Notes: generated by a model from the sequence alone, not told the origin. A stretch of 45,710 nucleotides of DNA from JAVBLF01 sp031553675 (GCA_031553675.1 JAVBLF010000059.1:1-45710), one strand, 5' to 3'. Positions 8,031 through 17,634 are shown, counted from the stretch's first letter. Program-made: numbers and translations.

Positions 8031-9362
8031 ATGAGAAAAGTAAAGAGAGTGATGATGGGGATCCTGATGGCGGCATGTATGGTGCCGTCGCTTTTCGGTG
8101 TCGCAGCGGGTGCAGCCGCCTCTCCGACGGAAAGCGCCGAAACGCGCATGGTCGAGATTCGACGTGCGTGGTCTCAGATGAAGCCGACCTATACGGGCGA
8201 TCTGTTCGAAACCCAACCGTCGGCGCGCGCGCCCTATGCGGCCGGTCGCTTGCGTTCCGGCGCGATCCGGGATGTGGGCAATCTGTTGAACTTTATGCGC
8301 ACACTCGCCGACCTGCCGACCGACGTCGTCATGACGGAAGACAACAACGCGAAGTGTCAACACGGCGCAGTCTGCTTGGCGGCGCTCGGCACGATCACAC
8401 ACGACCCGAAGCGGCCATCGGACATGCCCCAGGATTTTTTCGCGACCGCGTATGACAACTGCGCTTCGAGCAACGTTTATTACGCGACCGGGAGCAGTGC
8501 GAAGAAGATGCCTTGGCAGACGATACTGAGTTTCATGGACGATTCGGACGCGTCCAACATCGACCGCCTCGGTCACAGGCGATGGATCTTGAATCCCAGC
8601 ATGCTGGAGTCGGGCATCGGCTTCGCGGAAGGCAAAAATGGCGCGAGCTATTTCGGAACGCTCTACGCTTTCGATACGTCGCGTTCCGAAGAAGTCGCCT
8701 ACGACGCGATCTGCTGGCCGAACGGTCCGGCCTTCCCCAGCGAATTTTTTGCGGGCGACCACGCGTGGAGTGTGACGCTGAACCCGGCGATCTACCAGAC
8801 GCCTAGCCGGTCGGCTGTGGCGGTCACACTCTCGAACGACGCGGGTGAGCGCTGGACTTTTGACGCGGACGACACCAGCCGTAAAGGGCGCTATTTCAAC
8901 GTCAATACCGACGGTTTCGGCGTTTCGAACGTCATCATTTTCCGACCGGACGGCATATCGGATTACCGCGGCGTCTACACGGTGACGATCGACGGGCTCA
9001 AGCAAAAGGACGGCACGGCGACCACGCTGCAATACAGCGTCGCGTTCTTCTCGCTCGACAATGCCGAAGCACCGACGATCACCCCATCGGCGACCCGCAG
9101 CGGGGCGAAAGAAGAGCCCGTAAAGGACACGTCTGGCAAGGTCTATGAGCTCAAGACGGGCAAATACTTCCGCGTCGCCCCGACGATCGAAGGAAAATCC
9201 TTCGCGTCGAAGACGCTCACATGGCGCAGCGACGATCCTGCGATCGTCGCGGTCAACGCCACTTCGGGCATTTTCAAAACGCGGGCCAAAGGCCAGGCCA
9301 TGCTCTTCTATGCGACGCCGGACAAGCGCTACGAGGGCTACATCGTCGTCAACGTCACATAG
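8031..9362 (+). CDS. Secreted CAP-like domain protein with C-terminal Ig-like (Big2) domain
   Basis: A 443-residue secreted protein of unknown function. Residues 1-30 form a signal peptide. Residues about 80-210 resemble the CAP/SCP-like domain common in clostridial surface proteins: NLLNFMRTLADLPTDVVM, AQHG-like CQHGAVCLAALGTITHDPK and SNIDRLGHRRWILNP. Residues about 360-443 form a Big2-type bacterial Ig fold (LTWRSDDPAIVAVNATSGIF). GGAGG is 5 nt before the ATG. No sortase motif is visible. It is probably a second extracellular factor next to the InlB-repeat protein, but has its own promoter and ends at a terminator shared with the convergent U32 gene. Confidence 0.8.
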   Translation: MRKVKRVMMGILMAACMVPSLFGVAAGAAASPTESAETRMVEIRRAWSQMKPTYTGDLFETQPSARAPYAAGRLRSGAIRDVGNLLNFMRTLADLPTDVVMTEDNNAKCQHGAVCLAALGTITHDPKRPSDMPQDFFATAYDNCASSNVYYATGSSAKKMPWQTILSFMDDSDASNIDRLGHRRWILNPSMLESGIGFAEGKNGASYFGTLYAFDTSRSEEVAYDAICWPNGPAFPSEFFAGDHAWSVTLNPAIYQTPSRSAVAVTLSNDAGERWTFDADDTSRKGRYFNVNTDGFGVSNVIIFRPDGISDYRGVYTVTIDGLKQKDGTATTLQYSVAFFSLDNAEAPTITPSATRSGAKEEPVKDTSGKVYELKTGKYFRVAPTIEGKSFASKTLTWRSDDPAIVAVNATSGIFKTRAKGQAMLFYATPDKRYEGYIVVNVT

Positions 9363-9421
9363 GAACGCTTTTGGCAGCGCCATCGACCGCGAAATCGGTG
9401 GCGTTGCAATCGGGCGGCCAG

Positions 9422-9454
9422 AAAAACGGGCGATCATACGATCACCCGTTTTTT
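9422..9454. terminator. Bidirectional terminator between convergent genes
   Basis: AAAACGGG and CCCGTTTT, extended inward by GATC/GATC with one mismatch, form a hairpin flanked by A and T runs. It serves the CAP-protein gene (plus) and the U32 gene (minus), whose stop codon is inside the hairpin. Confidence 0.8.
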
Positions 9455-10704
9455 GTGGTTAGAGCGCATTCCGCTTGCCTATCGATGCGCTTGCGGAGGA
9501 TGTCGCCCTTCTGAATCGGGATGTCAAAGTCGATCCAAAGCATCTGTTGGGGGTGGGGCGCGGCGTCTTGCGAGCGGCCTTCCAGGTCGAAGATGGCGCC
9601 CACGATGGCGCTTCGGGCCGGCATGCCGGGGCTGAGCACCTCGAGGCGATCCCCCGCGAAAAAGCGGTTGCGCTGCTCGACGCAGCCGCGTTTGCGTTCC
9701 GGGTCGTAAGCGTGCGCAACGGCGACAAATTCGCAGCTCTGCTCGCTGGGGTTGTCCCACTGCGATTCGCGGGGCCCCTCCCCTGCCAGCAAAAAGCCCT
9801 TGCAGTAGGGCCGATGGGCGACGGTGTCGAGCTCGTCGTGCAGGCCGGGATCCAATGGCAATCCGGCGGCCAAGGCATCGAGCGCCATGCGGTAGGCGTT
9901 GACGGTGGCGGCGACGTAGTAGGCTGTCTTCATGCGCCCCTCGATCTTGACGCTCGCAACGCCTGCGTCGGCGAGCTCGGCGAGGTGGTCGATCAGCTTG
10001 AGGTCGCGGCTGTTGAGAAGGTAGGTGCCGCGTTCGTCCTCCTCGACGGGGTAGACGTCCTCATTGCCCGTCGCACTGGCCGTCTCGCGCAGCGAAAAAG
10101 CGCGGCGGCAAACCTGGGTGCATGCGCCCGCGTTGCCGTCACGGCCGTTCATGTAGCTGCTGAGCAGGCAGCGGCCGCTATAGCTGATGCAGAGCGCGCC
10201 ATGGACGAAAACTTCGAGTTCGAGCGTCGGCGGCGTGTGTTCGCGGATGCGGCGAATGTCGTCGAGTGCACATTCGCGGGCGAGTATGATGCGGGCGACG
10301 CCGCAATCGTGCCAAAACGCGCAGGCTTCGGCGTTGAGGGCGTTGGCCTGCGTGCTGAGGTGAAGGGGCAAATCGGGCGCGACGCGTTTCGCGACGCGGA
10401 TGGCCCCGGGATCGGAGACGATCAGCGCATCGATGCCGGTGGCGGCATAGGTGGCGATCGTGTCGCCGAGGTCGGGGAGGTCATCCTGGCGGAGGTAAGC
10501 GTTGAGCGTGACAAAGAGTTTTTTGCCGCGTTCGTGGGTGTAGGCCACGGCACTTTGGAGCGCTTCGGGCGTAAAATTGTCGGCGAAAGCGCGCAGGCTC
10601 AACCGTTTGCCACCGGCATACACGGCGTCCGCGCCGAAGTGGATCGCGGTTTGGAGGCGCTCCCAGTTGCCGGCAGGGGCGAGCAGTTCGGGGATCATCT
10701 TCAC
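9442..10704 (-). CDS. Peptidase U32 family protein (YrrO/RlhA-like)
   Basis: A 420-residue protein of the U32 family. The start PELLAPAGNWE and the cysteine-rich core HGALCISYSGRCLLSSYMNG with GACTQVCRR are diagnostic; several characterised relatives (RlhA, TrhP, UbiU/V) are Fe-S proteins that hydroxylate RNA or ubiquinone precursors rather than proteases. In B. subtilis, mltG (yrrL) and two U32 genes share a locus, and here it also follows mltG. Start choice is open: GTG at 10704 has AGGA 4 nt upstream, while ATG at 10698 has it 10 nt upstream. A hairpin (10714-10746) separates it from mltG but has no T-run, so read-through is likely. Confidence 0.88.
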   Translation of the reverse strand: MKMIPELLAPAGNWERLQTAIHFGADAVYAGGKRLSLRAFADNFTPEALQSAVAYTHERGKKLFVTLNAYLRQDDLPDLGDTIATYAATGIDALIVSDPGAIRVAKRVAPDLPLHLSTQANALNAEACAFWHDCGVARIILARECALDDIRRIREHTPPTLELEVFVHGALCISYSGRCLLSSYMNGRDGNAGACTQVCRRAFSLRETASATGNEDVYPVEEDERGTYLLNSRDLKLIDHLAELADAGVASVKIEGRMKTAYYVAATVNAYRMALDALAAGLPLDPGLHDELDTVAHRPYCKGFLLAGEGPRESQWDNPSEQSCEFVAVAHAYDPERKRGCVEQRNRFFAGDRLEVLSPGMPARSAIVGAIFDLEGRSQDAAPHPQQMLWIDFDIPIQKGDILRKRIDRQAECALTTKNG

Positions 10705-10771
10705 GTTTTCCTCACAAGAAGGGCCTGAAGCGAAATTCAGACCCTTCGGTTGGTTTGCGTTTGGTTCCCAA

Positions 10772-11959
10772 TTAGGGCGTTTGGTTTTGGTCCTGGGCTT
10801 GTCGGTTGCGCTCGTCGTACTCTTTCCACTGTTCGACGTACTTTTCCGTCTCTTTCAGGTGTTCTTCGGCGGTTTTGGTAAAGACGAGCTCGCCGGACTC
10901 CGGTCCTTTCAGGGTAAAGTAGAGGTAGTTTTCCGCGACGTAGAGCGGGTCGGGGTTGAGGGCGGCGATGATCGCCGCTTTGCCGGGGTTGCAGATCGGG
11001 CCGACGGGCAGGCCTTTGTAGAGGTGGGTGTTGTAGGGCGTGTCCGTCTTGAGCTGCGTTTCGTTCAAATAGAGGTTCGTCGTTCCGAGCGTGTAAATGA
11101 CCGTCGCGTCGCTCCGTAGCGCGATGTTTTGCCGCAGACGGTTGTGAAGCACGGCGGATACGCGGGCAAAGTCCTGGGTTTTGGCTTCCTTTTCGATGAT
11201 CGAAGCCAGCGTGACGATCTGGTCGATCGTCATGCCCAATTCCTCGGCGCGCTCGACGTCCTCGCCGGTGACGACTTCGTTGAAGCGGGCGAGCATCTTG
11301 TTGATGACGTTGCGATCGCCGTCGCCGCGGTAGAATTTGTAAGTATCGGGGAAAAGGTAGCCTTCGAGCGCGTAGACTCGTCCCTCCTGGCGATCGCTTT
11401 CGACCGCCAAAATGAAGTTTTCGAAGCCCTCGGCGTGTTGGCAGATCGCCTCGAAGTCGGCGGCCGACTTGATGGCGCCCTGGGCTTCGAGCATGTCGGC
11501 CATGTCGCGGACGGTCATGCCCTCGGTGAGGCGGACGGTGACGACTTCCTGCGAATTGCTGCCTTCGCCGGACGCGAGCTTGTTGACGATCTCGACGATG
11601 CTCATGTTGCGGCTGAAAGTATAGCTGCCGGCGCGCAGTTTGCTGCGTTTGCCCGAAAAGTCGATGTAGATCTTAAAGGCGGTTTTGCTTCGGATCAAAA
11701 GGCCCTCGTCGCCGTCGCCATAGAGGACAGACGCGATCGAGGATGGGCCGGAACCGCGCGGGATCTCGACCTCGACGGGGGTGTCGTCGGCAGCATCGAC
11801 GGGACGGATGTAGTGATCCATCACGTACTCGTAGCCGATCGAAAGGGCGACACAGAGAACCGCGATGCTGATCGCGATGATCAAAAAGGGGCGCAGGATC
11901 CGCCAAACCCTGCGCAGGTCGCGCCGCTGTGGCGCGCGCTGCGATTCGTGTACTGCCAT
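10772..11959 (-). CDS. mltG: Endolytic murein transglycosylase MltG
   Basis: A 395-residue inner-membrane lytic transglycosylase that cuts nascent glycan strands. It has a short basic cytoplasmic N-terminus, one membrane segment (about residues 25-47), a LysM-like subdomain and the YceG domain with the catalytic-glutamate motif LEGYLFPDTYKF, then IVTLASIIEKEA, LHNRLR and YNTHLYKGLPVGPICNPG. The ATG is chosen because AAAGGA lies 5 nt upstream; 44 open codons further upstream overlap ylbF. It begins 23 bp after the ylbF stop. The C-terminal tail is rich in Gln/Glu and probably flexible. Confidence 0.94.
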   Translation of the reverse strand: MAVHESQRAPQRRDLRRVWRILRPFLIIAISIAVLCVALSIGYEYVMDHYIRPVDAADDTPVEVEIPRGSGPSSIASVLYGDGDEGLLIRSKTAFKIYIDFSGKRSKLRAGSYTFSRNMSIVEIVNKLASGEGSNSQEVVTVRLTEGMTVRDMADMLEAQGAIKSAADFEAICQHAEGFENFILAVESDRQEGRVYALEGYLFPDTYKFYRGDGDRNVINKMLARFNEVVTGEDVERAEELGMTIDQIVTLASIIEKEAKTQDFARVSAVLHNRLRQNIALRSDATVIYTLGTTNLYLNETQLKTDTPYNTHLYKGLPVGPICNPGKAAIIAALNPDPLYVAENYLYFTLKGPESGELVFTKTAEEHLKETEKYVEQWKEYDERNRQAQDQNQTP

Positions 11960-11982
11960 GCCAATCCTTTCGCGGCCGAGGA

Positions 11983-12327
11983 TCAGTCGCGCAAAAAGTC
12001 GAGGTGGAGGTCGACGCTGTCCGATAGGATGCGGAAAATATCGCCCATGGTGGCATTCAATTTGTATTCTGCCATGAGGTAAGCGATGCAATCGGGATTG
12101 AGCTGAAGTACGCTGAGTATTTTTTCGTGGCGCTCTTTCAGTTCGTCGGGCGGCGTGGTTTGCGCGGCCATGTGGGCCTGCATTTCGAGCGTGGCTTTCT
12201 GGAACTGCTTCAAGAGTCCGGCGTTCGTTTCGTCGACGAAAGCTTTCTCCTTCGCGGCCTTGTATTCGAGGAATTCCGCGCTGTTTTTCAGCTCGGCGGC
12301 GAGCTTATGTACGGTGTCGTAAACCAT
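11983..12327 (-). CDS. YlbF/YmcA family protein
   Basis: A 114-residue all-helical soluble protein with the spacing of the YlbF/YmcA family (DTVHKLAAELKNSAEF, YKAAKEKAF, LNPDCIAYLMAE). In B. subtilis, YlbF and YmcA with YaaT form a complex that affects RNase Y and sporulation, competence and biofilm. This family match is moderate. An ATG three codons upstream overlaps the ribosome site (AAAGGA), so the second ATG, 8 nt after it, is taken as the start. It is the first gene of the ylbF-mltG-U32 unit. Confidence 0.78.
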   Translation of the reverse strand: MVYDTVHKLAAELKNSAEFLEYKAAKEKAFVDETNAGLLKQFQKATLEMQAHMAAQTTPPDELKERHEKILSVLQLNPDCIAYLMAEYKLNATMGDIFRILSDSVDLHLDFLRD

Positions 12328-12356
12328 TTGCCCCATCCTTTCGATAGTCTCGTATC

Positions 12357-12362
12357 ATTATA
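12357..12362 (-). promoter_or_regulatory. Extended -10 promoter for ylbF-mltG-U32
   Basis: On the minus strand the sequence reads TGCTATAAT, an extended -10 (TGn + TATAAT), about 30 bp before the ylbF start. No good -35 is seen, as is usual for this promoter type. Confidence 0.65.
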
Positions 12363-12459
12363 GCACAATATGCGCGACGCTTACCAATTTTGCCAGGCGA
12401 ACCGAAACGCGCTTGCCAGGGCGATCGGGAACGCGGCGCTTTTTTTCAAGACCATACCC

Positions 12460-13407
12460 TCAGATCGCGCGGACGAAAAACGAGAGGATCCCCGGCACGG
12501 CGCACGCTAGGATGGCGCCGTTGGCAAAGGCGATGATCGCCATCGCGGGGCTGGTGCAGCGCGTGATGATGCCGAGCATGGTATCCATGGCAGTGCAGCC
12601 CGCGGGGGAAACGGCGGCAAAAGGGCCGAAGCGCTTCGAGATGAAGGGCGCGGCGAGGGGGGTGAGCATCTCGCGCATGAGGTTGAGGAGAAAGGCGAGC
12701 GCGCCCAGCCGCGGCTCGATGTTCGAGAGCAGCACGCCCGAGAGCGTGTACCACCCGCAGGCCGAAGCGGCGGCGGCCGCCTTCATCGGCGCGATGCGAA
12801 GCACGAAGCCGACGACGATGGCGGCGAGTATCGATCCGAGCATCGTACCGGTCGGAACGAGGAGGATCGCGATGCCGCTCTTTCGGATGTCGGACAAAAA
12901 GCTCTTGTGCAAGCCGATGTCGATGCCCGACCCGAATACCATGATGCAGAGAAAGAGGAAGACAAAGCGGGCGCTGTGGGTGAGCAAAAAGGCGACGACG
13001 GCGGTTTCACGGCCCAAAACGACAGCCAGATAACCGGCCAGCATGCACGCGACGATGATCAGCGTGAGCTTGAGCATCGACTGTTTGGGGGCATTTTCAA
13101 TTTCCTCATAAAACAGATCGAAGCGATGGCCGCGCCGAAAGAAGACCTTTTGCAGCGCGAGCGTCACGGCGACGCTGCCGGCGATGACGGCGATCGTCAT
13201 GACGAGGGCTTGCAGGCCGACGGTCAGGATATAGTTTTTGAGCAGCGGGTCTTGGCCGATCGTCATCCCCATGAGGAACATGAGCACGAAAAGCAACGCG
13301 AACTGCAACACCGAGAGCGCGCGCTTGAGCCAATTCCACACGGGCAAGGCATAGCCGAGGGCTATGCCTGCCAGAACGACGACGATGAATACCCAGAGGT
13401 CGGACAT
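12460..13407 (-). CDS. LysO family transporter (DUF340)
   Basis: A 315-residue, very hydrophobic protein with about eight membrane segments. It matches the LysO/DUF340 family: an N-terminal four-helix part with FALLFVLMFLMGMTIG, then SGIAILLVPTGTMLGS and a C-terminal part with ASACGWYTLSGVLLS, LNLMREMLTPLAAPF and AGCTAMDTMLGIITR. LysO of E. coli exports L-lysine and thialysine; whether lysine is the substrate here is unproven. AGGAG precedes the ATG. It starts 46 bp after the RNase J gene and probably shares its transcript. Confidence 0.85.
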   Translation of the reverse strand: MSDLWVFIVVVLAGIALGYALPVWNWLKRALSVLQFALLFVLMFLMGMTIGQDPLLKNYILTVGLQALVMTIAVIAGSVAVTLALQKVFFRRGHRFDLFYEEIENAPKQSMLKLTLIIVACMLAGYLAVVLGRETAVVAFLLTHSARFVFLFLCIMVFGSGIDIGLHKSFLSDIRKSGIAILLVPTGTMLGSILAAIVVGFVLRIAPMKAAAAASACGWYTLSGVLLSNIEPRLGALAFLLNLMREMLTPLAAPFISKRFGPFAAVSPAGCTAMDTMLGIITRCTSPAMAIIAFANGAILACAVPGILSFFVRAI

Positions 13408-13453
13408 GGCGTCTCCTTCCGAATCATTGACTGTAGCAGGCCCACGCAGCGCG

Positions 13454-15112
13454 TTAGACCTCGACGATGATCGGGAGGATGACGGGATTGCGCTTTGTCT
13501 TGTCGTAGAGGTAGTCGCGCAGCGCGTTTTTCACGCTGTTTTTGATCTGGGACCAATCACCTTTGGGCTTTTTCTCGAAATCGCCCACGACGCCGCGAAC
13601 GAGTTCACGCGCGTCGTCGATGAGCTGCTCGCTCTCGCGGACGTAGACAAAGCCGCGCGAGATGATGTCGGGGCCTGCCATGAGCTTGCCGGTTTTTTTG
13701 TTGAGCGTGACGACGGTGATGAACAGACCGTCCTGGCTGAGGAGCTTGCGATCGCGCAACACGATGTTGCCGATGTCGCCGATGCCGAGGCCGTCGATCA
13801 TGACACTGCCGGCAGGGGCGGCACCCTCCAGTTTTTTGGCGCCGTTTTTCGTGATCTCAACGGTGTCGCCGAGATCGCAGACGAATATGTCGTCGTGCTG
13901 TACGCCCATCTTTTCGGCGAGCATGACGTGGTGGACCAAGTGCCGGTATTCGCCGTGAACGGGCATGAAGTACTTCGGCTTCGTGAGCGCCTGGATGATC
14001 TTCAGTTCTTCCTGGCGGGCGTGGCCGGAGACGTGGATCTCTGCCATCGACTCATAGACGACGCGCGCGCCCTTTTTGAAGAGCTTGTTGATCACCTGGG
14101 AGATCATGCGTTCGTTGCCGGGGATGGCCGACGCCGAGATCAACACGAGGTCGCCCTGCATGATGTTGAGGCGGTGGGCGCTGTTGGCCATGCGAGCCAG
14201 GCCGCTCATCGGCTCACCTTGGCTGCCGGTCGTGATGACGCAGATGCGCTCGGGCTTGAAGTTTTTGATCTTCTCCAGCTCGATCAAATGCTTGGGATCG
14301 ACGTTGAGGTAGCCGAGCTTGGTTGCGAGTTCGGAGATGTTGACCATGCTCCGCCCCTGGAAGCAGATCTTGCGCCCGTGCCGGACGGCGCAGTCGCAGA
14401 TCTGTTGGATGCGGTGGATGTTCGACGCGAAAGACGCGACGATCACGCGGCCGTCGGCCTTGGCAAAGTAGCGCTCAAAGCTCTCCCCCACCATGCGTTC
14501 GCTCATCGTGTAGCCGGGCAACTCCGCGTTTGTGCTGTCGGCCATGAGCATGAGCACGCCCTTTTCGCCGTACTGGGCGAAACGCTTCAGATCGATCATG
14601 CCGCCGTCGATCGGCGTGTAGTCGATCTTGAAGTCGCCGGTGTGCATGAGCACGCCGATGGGCGTCGTGATCGCGAGGGCAAAGGCGCCCGTGATCGAGT
14701 GGTTCGTGCGGATGAACTCGACGCTGAAGCAACCCAGACGGACGACGCTGCCAGGTTCGACGGTGACGAGCTTGGCGCTCGTGATGCCGTGCTCTTCGAG
14801 TTTGTGGTTGATCAGGGCGTTGGTGAGCTTGCTGCCGTAAAAAGGGACGTCGGGGAATTTCCGCAGCGCGTAAGGCGATGCCCCGATGTGATCTTCGTGT
14901 CCGTGGGTGATCAAAAACGCGCGGATGCGGCTGGCGTTTTTTTCGAGGTAGCTCATGTCGGGGATGACGAGATCGATGCCGGGCATTTCGTCGGTGGGGA
15001 AGATCGACCCGCAGTCGATCACGACGATGTCCTTTCCGTATTCGATGGCCGTCATGTTTTTTCCGATCTCGGAAACGCCGCCGAGCGGCGTGATCTTGAG
15101 TTTTGATGCCAA
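13454..15112 (-). CDS. rnj: Ribonuclease J
   Basis: A 552-residue metallo-beta-lactamase/beta-CASP ribonuclease with 5'-3' exonuclease and endonuclease activity, central to mRNA decay. Motifs are PLGGVSEIGKNM, the zinc site HGHEDHIG, HTGDFKID, the beta-CASP region with ITTGSQGEPMSGL, and PVHGEYRHL; the C-terminal domain is complete. The start is a TTG: AGAGGT lies 9 nt upstream and the sequence from it matches the family N-terminus. It has its own promoter at 15183-15211. An RNase G/E homologue is also encoded in this window (35100-36662). Confidence 0.95.
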   Translation of the reverse strand: MASKLKITPLGGVSEIGKNMTAIEYGKDIVVIDCGSIFPTDEMPGIDLVIPDMSYLEKNASRIRAFLITHGHEDHIGASPYALRKFPDVPFYGSKLTNALINHKLEEHGITSAKLVTVEPGSVVRLGCFSVEFIRTNHSITGAFALAITTPIGVLMHTGDFKIDYTPIDGGMIDLKRFAQYGEKGVLMLMADSTNAELPGYTMSERMVGESFERYFAKADGRVIVASFASNIHRIQQICDCAVRHGRKICFQGRSMVNISELATKLGYLNVDPKHLIELEKIKNFKPERICVITTGSQGEPMSGLARMANSAHRLNIMQGDLVLISASAIPGNERMISQVINKLFKKGARVVYESMAEIHVSGHARQEELKIIQALTKPKYFMPVHGEYRHLVHHVMLAEKMGVQHDDIFVCDLGDTVEITKNGAKKLEGAAPAGSVMIDGLGIGDIGNIVLRDRKLLSQDGLFITVVTLNKKTGKLMAGPDIISRGFVYVRESEQLIDDARELVRGVVGDFEKKPKGDWSQIKNSVKNALRDYLYDKTKRNPVILPIIVEV

Positions 15113-15182
15113 GTAGATAAGACCTCTCTTCCATGTAAGCGCACGTGATGCGCGTATTTCCGTTCAAGCGCATGGCGAAACC

Positions 15183-15211
15183 AGTATACGGCATTGCCGC
15201 GGACTTGGCAA
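15183..15211 (-). promoter_or_regulatory. Sigma-A promoter of rnj
   Basis: On the minus strand, TTGCCA (15206-15211) and TATACT (15183-15188) are separated by 17 bp, about 70 bp upstream of the TTG start. Confidence 0.7.
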
Positions 15212-15258
15212 GCTTCGCTGGCGCGAATTGGAAGCGAGGTCCAAGCGGAGTGATGCTT

Positions 15259-17619
15259 TCAATCCTGCGGTTTTTCCTTTGTGATGGCGTTGACGCGTTT
15301 GGCGAAGAGGTCGGCGAGCGACTCGGCGTACTCCTCCGAAAAGGAACCGCCGATCACGCGCATGCGCCCGCCGCGTTCGGGGAGCAGGTGGACCCACCCG
15401 TTGTTTTGGCGGATCCGGACGCCTTCGGTCCGGTCGATGCGCTGGGCGTCCTGATCTTCGGCGATCGCGCGGAAGACGCGTCCGATGTCGCGCCGGGCGA
15501 CAGAGACCCTGCGCTCTTTCAGGCCCAAGCGCGGGAGTCCTGCGACGATCTCTTCGATGGGGCGTTTGCGCGTCGCAACGACTTCGGCGAGGCGAAGGGC
15601 GGCGGCGTAGGGATCGGTTTTGGCGGTGTAAAGCAGGCTGCTCGGCGTCAGCGTGCGAAGCAGGGTGCCGGAATGCAGGCGTTCGACCTGGGCGGAATAC
15701 TGCCTGGCGAGGTGTTCGACGCTGTCGGGGGCGAGTGCGTCGACGGCGATCGTCTCGGCGCCCGACTGTAGTTCGAGCATCGCAAAGAGCATGTCGAGCG
15801 CGCTCCCGGCGATCGTCTCGTGCTGGGTGTAGATCTCTAGGCATCCGTCGACGATCCCGAGGGCGAGGCCATTTTGCTTGCGGGCGAGGCGGATGGCGTT
15901 GGGCGGCGTGTCGGCTTCGATCACCCGCCAGCCAACTTCCGAAAACAAAAGGCAGAGCATGTGCGTTTCACTGGGCAGTGCGGTCACGACGACGCGTCCG
16001 GCGTATTCGCGCAGCAGCGGCGCATAGACCTGTGAAACGACGTCGGCAGCGTAGACCTGTGTCAGCGACGCTTTCAAGGTGATCAAGCCCGGTTCGGCCA
16101 TGGGCGCAGAGGGGGTCAACTCAAAGGCGTTTCGAAGCGCCCGCCACTGCGCGGGCAAGAAGGGCAGGCCGTCCCCGTCGTAAAGCCGGATGGAGATCTC
16201 TTCAGGATCGAGCCTGACGTAAACGCCGCCCGTCAGGTGAAGCAGCCGCACGCCAAAATGCAACACCGGTTCGAGCGCGCTTTCGAGGTCGCATACGTCG
16301 CTGCCACCCGCGAGCAGCCCCGCCACGATCGCGGCCTTGATCGCGCCGCAGTGGGACGCGCCGTCGCTCGCGATCGCGAGGCGGGCGTTGCGTCCGAAAT
16401 GGAGGGCGATCGCCCGTCCGATGCGGGCGGCCAATTCGGGGGTCATGCGTTGGAGGGGGGCGGCGATCTGTCCGTCGTCAAAGAGTTCCCCCTGGCAGCC
16501 CCAGAGGCAGTCGGCGTGCTGCTTTTGTCCGGCGGCGATCTCCTTCAGCGGCCAGATCCGCACGCCCGGCCCGACTTCTGCCCGCGCCCCGATGCTGACG
16601 CCCGACCCGACGACGCTGTTTTCGTAGACGGCGGCGGCGCGCCCGAGGTCGACGCCGTCACAGAGCAAGGCGCCCCGCAGTTGAGATCGCGCGCCGAGGC
16701 GGGCGTTTTCCCAGCATATGCTCCGTTTGAGGCTGCTCCCCTCCCCCACGTCGACGCCCGGTCCGATCGTCGTGTAGGCTTCGACGGCGACGCCGCTGCC
16801 GATCCGCGCGCCTGCGGCGATGTAGCAGGGCGCTTTGATGACACTGTGTTCGTTGACGATCGCGCCATCTTCGATCCAAACGCCGTCGAGGTTGTCGGCC
16901 GCCGTTTCGATGCGGCATCGCCCGTCGAAGATGTCGCGGTGGGCAGCGAAGTATTGCTCGACACTGCCGATGTCGCACCAGTAGTCGTGCGTGACGAAGC
17001 CGAAGACCGGCAGATCCCGCTGCATGAGGGTGGGAAAGAGATCTTTAGCAAAGTCAAAGTTTTGTCCGGCGTCGAAGCCCGCCCAGACCTCGGGCTCGAG
17101 GATGTAGATGCCGGTGTTGGCCGTGTCGCCGTAGACTTCGGACCAATTGGGCTTCTCGACGAAGCGCTCGATGCGGCCATCGCGCTGGGTCAGCACGACG
17201 CCGTACTCGATCGGCGTTTCGACGCGCTTGAGAACCAGCGTCGCCGCTGCGCCGTTTTTCTCGTGAAAGGCCATGACCGCGCCGATGTCGAGGTCGGTCA
17301 GCGCGTCGCCGCTGACGATGAGACAGCGCTCGCGAAAAAAGTCGCCCGCCGAACGGACGCTGCCCGCCGTACCGAGCGGCGCATCCTCGACGAAATATCG
17401 CAGGCGGACGCCGTTCCATGTATCGCCGAAATAGCTTTGGACGCGGTCGGGCAGGTATTGCAGCGTGACGCCGACTTCGGTCAACCCATAGCGCCGAAGC
17501 AGGCGGACGGTATGGCTCATGACAGGAGCGTTCATCACGGGCACCATGGGTTTGGGGATCGCACAGGTCAGGGGACGCAAACGGCGACCTTCACCGCCGG
17601 CCAAAATGACAGCCTTCAT
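15259..17619 (-). CDS. Sugar nucleotidyltransferase fused to a degenerate phosphomannomutase-like domain
   Basis: A 786-residue fusion. Residues 1-235 form a nucleotidyltransferase (MKAVILAGGEGRRLRPLT, PMVPVMNAPVM, GDALTDLD, FVEKP), close to mannose-1-phosphate guanylyltransferases. Residues about 250-375 form a left-handed beta-helix of hexapeptide repeats. Residues about 390-786 resemble phosphomannomutase, but neither the phospho-serine loop (TASHNP type) nor the DGDGDR metal loop is present, so mutase activity is unlikely. Such fusions with weak mutase domains are known in Bacillota and cyanobacteria; the true product is not established. GGAGG lies 10 nt before the ATG. It sits alone between the pgpH terminator and the rnj region. 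Confidence 0.85.
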   Translation of the reverse strand: MKAVILAGGEGRRLRPLTCAIPKPMVPVMNAPVMSHTVRLLRRYGLTEVGVTLQYLPDRVQSYFGDTWNGVRLRYFVEDAPLGTAGSVRSAGDFFRERCLIVSGDALTDLDIGAVMAFHEKNGAAATLVLKRVETPIEYGVVLTQRDGRIERFVEKPNWSEVYGDTANTGIYILEPEVWAGFDAGQNFDFAKDLFPTLMQRDLPVFGFVTHDYWCDIGSVEQYFAAHRDIFDGRCRIETAADNLDGVWIEDGAIVNEHSVIKAPCYIAAGARIGSGVAVEAYTTIGPGVDVGEGSSLKRSICWENARLGARSQLRGALLCDGVDLGRAAAVYENSVVGSGVSIGARAEVGPGVRIWPLKEIAAGQKQHADCLWGCQGELFDDGQIAAPLQRMTPELAARIGRAIALHFGRNARLAIASDGASHCGAIKAAIVAGLLAGGSDVCDLESALEPVLHFGVRLLHLTGGVYVRLDPEEISIRLYDGDGLPFLPAQWRALRNAFELTPSAPMAEPGLITLKASLTQVYAADVVSQVYAPLLREYAGRVVVTALPSETHMLCLLFSEVGWRVIEADTPPNAIRLARKQNGLALGIVDGCLEIYTQHETIAGSALDMLFAMLELQSGAETIAVDALAPDSVEHLARQYSAQVERLHSGTLLRTLTPSSLLYTAKTDPYAAALRLAEVVATRKRPIEEIVAGLPRLGLKERRVSVARRDIGRVFRAIAEDQDAQRIDRTEGVRIRQNNGWVHLLPERGGRMRVIGGSFSEEYAESLADLFAKRVNAITKEKPQD

Positions 17620-17634
17620 CGCGACAATTCCTCC

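Noticed and set aside
12400..12450. GCGC-flanked hairpin with seven T on the plus strand near 12440.
   Set aside because: No plus-strand gene ends there, and the stem is poorly paired, so it was not called a terminator.
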